Of a stretch of DNA of 10,394 nt, positions 5,008-10,394 are shown piece by piece. Origin of the DNA: an uncultured Christensenella sp. (GTDB taxonomy: Bacteria > Bacillota > Clostridia > Christensenellales > UBA1242). Position 1 is the first letter of the stretch. Every line of letters begins with the position of its first letter. Position numbers and translations under genes: made by a program. The stretch covers positions 1 through 10,394 of the forward strand of contig CASEYA010000091.1 of the NCBI GenBank assembly GCA_949291975.1, written 5' to 3'. Under the pieces are notes generated by a model that saw only the letters and a list, made by a program, of their open reading frames with translations, was not told the DNA's origin and searched no databases.

Positions 5008-8000
5008 ATGAGAAAATTGAATTATTTGTTTATGGCTTTGTTAACATTTTTCATGATTCCAGTTTTTGCTGGATGTGGTGAGGATGAAATTGGTATATCC
5101 AGAGTGGAATTCACTCAGGGCACATATTCAGTTGTGCAGGGTGATGATGTGCAACTGGAACTTACGATTGAGCCAGTTGAAGCAACCAACAAGATTGTCA
5201 GGGAGTATGCCGTTATTGAGGGCGAGGAATATATTTCAGTCAATCAAGACGGACTTGTTACTGCAAACAGAATAATAGGTGGTGCAAAAACCGCCCGTGT
5301 TAAAGTTACCATGGACTACGGGAAAATGACAGCAACTTGCTATGTTAAAGTTTTGCCAGAGCCAATTGTTCTTGATATCCCAACGGGACTTATCTATGAT
5401 GCAGATTCAAGTTCGCTAAGGTGGAATCCTGTTATATATGTTGACACTGACAAAGTGGCAACAATTCCTGCTTTTAGTGCAAAATATACTCTTGAAATTT
5501 CTCATAATAATGGTGAGTTTGAGCAAATTACAGACATCGCAAACACAAGCTATGCAATTACGCAGGCTGGAAGTTATGTTGTCAGAATAAAATCACAAGG
5601 TGATAATGAAAGTTTTGCCGACTCATCTTTCTCAAAAGAATATTCTTTCACAGTTTTGGAAACGCCAAGTAAACCATATGTTGATGATGGCATTATATAT
5701 GTTAACAAAATTGCAAATGTAGATGGCTTTTCTATAACAAGTGATAACTATGAACTTGTTGTTCGTAACACTATAACTGGAGAGACTTATTCAAATCTTT
5801 TAAAGGGCGAAAATGAGACTCAAATTTATTGGACTATTCCAAACACAACTGCTGATGTTTTAGATGCAGGAGAGTATTCATATACCGTTCGTGTGTTAGG
5901 AGACAAGAAGGTGTCTGACACCTCAGCAACTGATGTAAAGTTTTTCAGCTCTGATTATACCTTTATCGATGATGGCACAAAGTTTTATCAACTTGGCTCG
6001 GCGACAAACATCACAATTTATAATGATGTGTTAAGTTGGAATGGGGTTACAAACGCAATTGAATACAGAATTGATGTTTCAAAGCAGGGAACTTTCTTTG
6101 CTGAATATACCTATACAACAGCAGACACAAGTTGGCAACTTTCTAGCGAAGTTTTGGCAATGCCTTCCTATCAAATAAGAATTACTGCTATTGGAAATGA
6201 TTCAACAATCATAACAGGAATAGTAAGTGAAATCGCAAAAGAAAAACTTAATCAACCACAAAATGTGTCTATTTCTGAGGGCGTAATTACTTGGGATGCT
6301 GTCTCTAACGCAACGGGATATGATTTATATCTAAATAATGATTTAACACCATTTACCACTGTTTCTTTAACATCATACACTTTAACAAGTTCAGTTGAAT
6401 TTAATGTTGGTCAAAACTTTATTCGTGTTGTAGCAACTGGAAGTGATGAATATAACCTTGACAGTGATGCTGCTAGTCTAGAGATAACAAAACTTGATGT
6501 TCCCGTTCTTTCAACAAGTAATGGTAACATTGCTTGGAGTGCGGTTAATGGTGCATTGCAATATAGTTTGCAATTAACCCCTCAAAATGAACAATCAATT
6601 GATTTTGCATTTAATAACACCACTTTTTCACTTGCTCTTGGTTCTGATTATTCTGCGGGCAACTATTCTGTTACCATGCAATCACTTGGCAACAATGCAG
6701 ATATTTTAGATAGTGATTTGACCATAAGCACTGCATTTGTTAAAAATTCAGCACCAGTTATAACAAGTGTTACTGAAAACGGTATTTTAAGTTGGCAAAG
6801 TGGAGAATATGGACGAGCAAGTGCATATCAAGTTTATATTTATGATTCAACAGCACTATCTCAGGTTCAAACCTTTACAACAACTCAAACAACCTATAAT
6901 GTGTCAAGTTATCTTTCAGGTCTTGAATATGGCAGATATCACTTTGCTGTTCAGTCTCTTAATCGTCTAAGTTCTCAAGCATATTTGAATTCTGAAATTG
7001 GTGAAAAGGTTACAACCTACAAGTTGAATTCCCCATCGGGAATGGGTATCACAGGAGGAATGCTCAGCTGGAACAGCACAACAAATGTTATTGCTGGCGT
7101 TAACTTTGCTGACCGCATTCAATATGTTGTTCAAATTGATAACAACACAGCAACACAGACAACAACTGCTACCATGATTTCCCCAAGTAGCACAATTTGC
7201 TATGCTGGTTCTCACACAGCAAGGGTTAAAGCGGTTATAAAAAGCGGTTCGTCAAACGAACTTGTAACAAACAGTGGAACATTATATCTGATAAGTTCCG
7301 ACTATTGTGAAGACTTTGATTTTGTTAAACTCACAACACCAAACACACCACAACTTAATGAACAAACATTAACAGGTGAGCTTGTTGGTGATGTAACAGA
7401 CTATACAATTGTTATTGTAAAAGACGGAAATGAAACACAAAACTTCTCGGTTATAGCCGATTCAAATGGTTGGACAACAACAATTTCTGCAATCTTTAAA
7501 CAAATTGTTGGCTCTATTGGTGGTTCATATACCTTTGCTGTTGTTGCGAACGGTGGAAGTAATTATGTTTCTTCAGATGTTTCATCTTCTCTTGAAATAT
7601 ACAAAATCAGCGCACCATCACTTTTTGTTAATGAAGATGGCGAAATTGAGTGGGACACAGTGTTCAGTGGGCTTTATGGAATTAGAATTCCAGTTACAAG
7701 TTATACCCTTGAATACAGAAGACAGGGAGAAAGCGATTATCAATCATACACCCCTTCTGGCAGTTTAACAAATGTCTGGACAATGGATGGTCTTGATGCG
7801 GGAACATATCAAATAAGAATAAGAGCAAACACAACAAGCACAGACGGACTTATTTTATCAAGTGAAAACAGTGATATGCTTTCTGTTACAAAACTAGAAA
7901 TGGTAGACACATCAAGCCTTGCTGTTTCATCAAGTGCTTCCGAACTTACATCAATAACATGGAATGCCATTGAAGATTCAAATTATTTGATAAACATCTA

Positions 8001-10394
8001 TGAAATCATGGCAACAGGAAATGGTTCGCCAACCACAGAAATGGCAAACAGCAATGTGTTTAACTTTGGCGATAACTATTCAGCAAGTGGTTACTATATA
8101 ACAATAAAAACCACAAAAACAGGCTATGTTAGCAGTGATGCAACAAGCATGTTCAGAATAAACAGACTTTCAAGAGTTTCTAACATAAACATTCTTGAAG
8201 ACACAACTTTAACTTGGGATGATGTGTCAAACAGCAGTCAATATTATGTTTACAGCAACAGCGCAAGATTGACAACCACAACGCAAACCAGTGTTCAACT
8301 TGTAACAAATGATGCAGGTCTGCTTGGCTCGAACACGGGCTCCTTTACTATGGCTGTAAGGGCGGTTATTGATTCAGGCGCATTAAATCAAATAAATGGC
8401 GTTTTAACAATCAGTAGTCCAATCAGTAGAGATTTTAACATTGTAAGACAACAATCTCCAAATATTTCTATCACAAATGGAGAAATTGTTTGGAGCAGTT
8501 CAAACGCAACAGGATATGGCTATATTGTTACTTTTACCAGCACAGGAACAACAGTTACAAAAGAGTTTGATAGAACGGTAACAAGTTACGATATGGCAGA
8601 CCTAGATGCTGGAATACAATATAATGTTTCAATCAAGGCTCTTGGAAATGGTGGAATATATATTGATTCTCCAACTGTTCGCCTTGGTGGAGACACAAAT
8701 TCTTTGGTTGTAAAACTTTCCGTTCCTTCTTATGAAGTGAACAATGGAGTGCTAAGCATTATTGGAGCAGATAACAATGCAACAAGCTATACTTTGATTG
8801 CTCAGGCGGGAAGTTCCAGCATAACAACCGATAATTTAACATCTGCAAGCGACCAAACAAATGTAAATGTTCCAAGTTATGCAACAACAGGAATGTCTGG
8901 CGAGATTACCTTCTTTGCTAGGGCAATTGGTTCGGCATCTGTTGGAACAATCACATCAACTTATTACGTAAGTTCCGATTTTGCAGAATTTATCATAAAC
9001 AAGCACAGCACACCTGCTTCTTTAACTGTAAATAACGGTGAAATTGAATGGACAAGAGCGTTAACAGACAAATATACTTCTGCAGATGGGCAGGAATATA
9101 CCATACTAAACGGCTATAATGTATACTACACGGGAAATACTTCAAACAATGTTACTGTTGGCTATCTTGAAAACTTTATTTTAAGTGAACAAGAGGGCAT
9201 GGGCGATGAGCAAAATGTCAACTTGCAGGTTTGCGCTGTGGGTAACTCTGGTGGAAGCACAAACCAACTTGGCTCAGTTTACCTTAACAGTGACTACACA
9301 AACCTCTTAAATGTAACCATAAAAGGACAACCAACTTTGTTTGTAGAAGATGGAGTGCTAAAATGGGAAGAAAATGCTTCAGCAACCAGTTCACACAGTG
9401 ACTACGAGTTAATTCTTAACTTTGCAGACGGAGAAATAATTAATATTCTAAGTTCTACAAGCACAATTTCACTCAGTGAATATGCTGGTCAACTTATTTC
9501 TAACATTGTGGTAAGACATCAAGGAACAGTCAGTGGAGCATCTGCGGGTTCATTATATGTTAATTCACGAGCATCATCAGCCTTAACAAATGTCTATAAA
9601 TTAGCGTCACCTTTGGCAAGTGTTAATGCCAGTGGCGAACTTGCTTGGTCTGGTTTGGATGAAATCAATGGCTATACTCCACTTTTAACCTTCTATGTTA
9701 ACAGTGAAGAAATTGCTTCAAAAACCGAACAAGTTATCTTTACTTTGGAAACAGTGGAATTTGGAGAGGGCGAGTTAAGTCAAATGCTGAGCATCGAAGG
9801 TTTTGCTGTTGGAACTGCTGGAATAAATTATGAAACAACAGAAGAACAACCATATCTGTTCTTAAACAGTGAACAGTCAATAAAACAGGCATATATGTTT
9901 GCACCAGTTACTTCGTTTAGTGTTCAAGATGGACTTAAACTTGCTTGGGAAATTCAATCTACAAGTTATAATGATGCAAGCAATGATAGTTTTATCATTC
10001 AATATAAACTTGGAGACAGTGAAGAATGGTCTGAAATGATTGTGGGCGATTTGCGTGAACTTGCTCTTTGGGAAATGACAACCTATCAAGCTAGAATAAG
10101 TGTTTTCTCTACAACAAGCGATGTAATAAAAAGCGCCTTTGTTGATTGTAGCAATGCAAATGAAGCAACACCTTTCACATTCAATAAATTTGCTGGTGGA
10201 AATGGAACAAGAACAAATCCATTCTTGATTCAAACAACAACAGATAATCAAACATATGTTTCAGTATCAGCAGGAACAACTATAACTCTTGAAAATTCTA
10301 CAGCAGAAACAAAACTGAACTATGTTAAATCAATTCCAACAGCATATTTCAAACTTATGGAAGATATTGAACTTTCAGAAAAACAATCAACTGA
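5008..10394 (+). CDS. Giant secreted lipoprotein with Big2-like and fibronectin-III-like repeats (3' end outside window)
   Basis: The frame runs without a stop for 1795 codons to the window edge. Residues 1-22 are a lipoprotein signal peptide: a short basic start (MRK), a hydrophobic core, and the lipobox VFAGC with lipidated Cys23. Phe at -3 is less usual than Leu. Residues about 30-117 look like a Big2 immunoglobulin-fold domain, with the hallmark SVNQDGLVTA at 77-86. From about 118 to 1720 come roughly 17 divergent repeats of 80-105 residues. Each has a G-x-[IL]-x-W strand, an [AST]-x-x-Y strand and a later G-x-Y-x-[VI]-x-[VI] strand, the pattern of fibronectin-III-like domains. After that, GGNGTRTNPFLI (1730-1741) and YFKLMEDIELS (1780-1790) begin another module. 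The protein is rich in Thr, Ser and Asn and nearly free of Cys, as expected for an exported stalk anchored to the membrane at its N terminus. It is probably an adhesin or glycan-contact protein; the ligand is unknown. Confidence 0.9.
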   Translation, partial: MRKLNYLFMALLTFFMIPVFAGCGEDEIGISRVEFTQGTYSVVQGDDVQLELTIEPVEATNKIVREYAVIEGEEYISVNQDGLVTANRIIGGAKTARVKVTMDYGKMTATCYVKVLPEPIVLDIPTGLIYDADSSSLRWNPVIYVDTDKVATIPAFSAKYTLEISHNNGEFEQITDIANTSYAITQAGSYVVRIKSQGDNESFADSSFSKEYSFTVLETPSKPYVDDGIIYVNKIANVDGFSITSDNYELVVRNTITGETYSNLLKGENETQIYWTIPNTTADVLDAGEYSYTVRVLGDKKVSDTSATDVKFFSSDYTFIDDGTKFYQLGSATNITIYNDVLSWNGVTNAIEYRIDVSKQGTFFAEYTYTTADTSWQLSSEVLAMPSYQIRITAIGNDSTIITGIVSEIAKEKLNQPQNVSISEGVITWDAVSNATGYDLYLNNDLTPFTTVSLTSYTLTSSVEFNVGQNFIRVVATGSDEYNLDSDAASLEITKLDVPVLSTSNGNIAWSAVNGALQYSLQLTPQNEQSIDFAFNNTTFSLALGSDYSAGNYSVTMQSLGNNADILDSDLTISTAFVKNSAPVITSVTENGILSWQSGEYGRASAYQVYIYDSTALSQVQTFTTTQTTYNVSSYLSGLEYGRYHFAVQSLNRLSSQAYLNSEIGEKVTTYKLNSPSGMGITGGMLSWNSTTNVIAGVNFADRIQYVVQIDNNTATQTTTATMISPSSTICYAGSHTARVKAVIKSGSSNELVTNSGTLYLISSDYCEDFDFVKLTTPNTPQLNEQTLTGELVGDVTDYTIVIVKDGNETQNFSVIADSNGWTTTISAIFKQIVGSIGGSYTFAVVANGGSNYVSSDVSSSLEIYKISAPSLFVNEDGEIEWDTVFSGLYGIRIPVTSYTLEYRRQGESDYQSYTPSGSLTNVWTMDGLDAGTYQIRIRANTTSTDGLILSSENSDMLSVTKLEMVDTSSLAVSSSASELTSITWNAIEDSNYLINIYEIMATGNGSPTTEMANSNVFNFGDNYSASGYYITIKTTKTGYVSSDATSMFRINRLSRVSNINILEDTTLTWDDVSNSSQYYVYSNSARLTTTTQTSVQLVTNDAGLLGSNTGSFTMAVRAVIDSGALNQINGVLTISSPISRDFNIVRQQSPNISITNGEIVWSSSNATGYGYIVTFTSTGTTVTKEFDRTVTSYDMADLDAGIQYNVSIKALGNGGIYIDSPTVRLGGDTNSLVVKLSVPSYEVNNGVLSIIGADNNATSYTLIAQAGSSSITTDNLTSASDQTNVNVPSYATTGMSGEITFFARAIGSASVGTITSTYYVSSDFAEFIINKHSTPASLTVNNGEIEWTRALTDKYTSADGQEYTILNGYNVYYTGNTSNNVTVGYLENFILSEQEGMGDEQNVNLQVCAVGNSGGSTNQLGSVYLNSDYTNLLNVTIKGQPTLFVEDGVLKWEENASATSSHSDYELILNFADGEIINILSSTSTISLSEYAGQLISNIVVRHQGTVSGASAGSLYVNSRASSALTNVYKLASPLASVNASGELAWSGLDEINGYTPLLTFYVNSEEIASKTEQVIFTLETVEFGEGELSQMLSIEGFAVGTAGINYETTEEQPYLFLNSEQSIKQAYMFAPVTSFSVQDGLKLAWEIQSTSYNDASNDSFIIQYKLGDSEEWSEMIVGDLRELALWEMTTYQARISVFSTTSDVIKSAFVDCSNANEATPFTFNKFAGGNGTRTNPFLIQTTTDNQTYVSVSAGTTITLENSTAETKLNYVKSIPTAYFKLMEDIELSEKQST
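5095..5358 (+). other. Big2-like immunoglobulin-fold domain within the lipoprotein
   Basis: Residues 30-117 show the Big2 order of elements: an initial strand with VEFTQG, a strand ending in P followed by ATNK (as in 'P-x-x-AT-N-K'), the SVNQDGLVTA turn, and the closing strands KVTMDY and ATCYVKV. The tryptophan usual after 'ATNK' is replaced (REYAV). Confidence 0.65.
5359..10170 (+). repeat. Array of about 17 fibronectin-III-like protein repeats
   Basis: The repeats are visible in the protein, not as near-identical DNA. The conserved tryptophan of the first core strand lies at residues 139, 343, 429, 510, 596, 687, 882, 985, 1070, 1162, 1348, 1453, 1547 and 1647. Three further units, near residues 230, 785 and 1251, fit the spacing but lack the tryptophan (position 1251 is Ile). 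A common unit reads P-x3-[IV]-x4-G-[EVI]-[IL]-x-W-x3-x-NA-x-x-Y, then an AG-x-Y-x-[IV]-x-[IV] strand, then S-x-x-S before the next unit. Unit length varies from 81 to 105 residues. The divergence implies old duplications under selection for fold only. Confidence 0.75.
10186..10394 (+). other. Start of a different C-terminal module of the lipoprotein
   Basis: The GGNGTRTNPFLI motif (residues 1730-1741) followed about 40 residues later by YFKLMEDIELS (1780-1790) breaks the repeat pattern. In surface proteins of low-GC Gram-positives, a G-x-G-T-x-x-[ND]-P-[FY]-x-I segment and a 'y-k-L-x-x-D-I-x-L' strand often open a parallel beta-helix or GLUG-type region. That reading is from memory, and the module is cut by the window edge. 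Confidence 0.5.

Noticed and set aside
9877..10251. Cysteine-rich open frame on the minus strand inside the lipoprotein gene (a similar one at 6967-7215)
   Set aside because: Both are antisense shadows of the lipoprotein frame. Their cysteine richness comes from reading its frequent GCA and ACA (Ala/Thr) codons backwards in another frame, and no start signals are present.

Overview
The window is AT-rich DNA read with the standard genetic code: the dut gene ends in a functional TGA, and the other complete genes end in TAA or TAG. Starts are preceded by clear AGGAG/GGAGG-type ribosome binding sites, terminators are short hairpins followed by T-runs, and there is a Gram-positive-style lipoprotein signal peptide. 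Together these suggest a low-GC member of the Bacillota, possibly an uncultured gut Clostridia-like lineage. That placement is an inference; nothing here fixes a genus.

Layout: (1) 1-282, the 3' end of an unrecognised protein cut by the window edge. (2) 423-854, a complete trimeric dUTPase (dut, +), followed by a hairpin with T-runs on both strands. (3) 1028-1444, minus strand, a small protein that I read as a Cu/Zn superoxide dismutase relative with no histidine at all. (4) 1747-2802, minus strand, a HipA-like protein kinase with no antitoxin gene beside it. (5) 2912-4114, plus strand, an iron-containing alcohol dehydrogenase divergent from the kinase, ended by a perfect hairpin terminator. 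(6) 4151-4440, four imperfect tandem repeats of about 75-82 bp in non-coding DNA. (7) 4852-4928, tRNA-Arg(CCU) behind a near-consensus promoter. (8) 5008 to the right edge, an uninterrupted reading frame of at least 1795 codons. It encodes a giant secreted lipoprotein: lipobox, a Big2-like immunoglobulin-fold domain, about 17 divergent fibronectin-III-like repeats, then the start of a different C-terminal module.

The genes do not form one pathway. Dut keeps uracil out of DNA, the dehydrogenase is redox metabolism, and the giant lipoprotein is probably a surface adhesin or glycan/host-contact protein. The most unusual items are the histidine-free SOD-like protein, the orphan HipA-like kinase, the two-block tandem repeats, and the tRNA followed without a visible terminator by the giant lipoprotein gene. 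I found no CRISPR array, transposase, integrase or recognisable multi-gene defence system.
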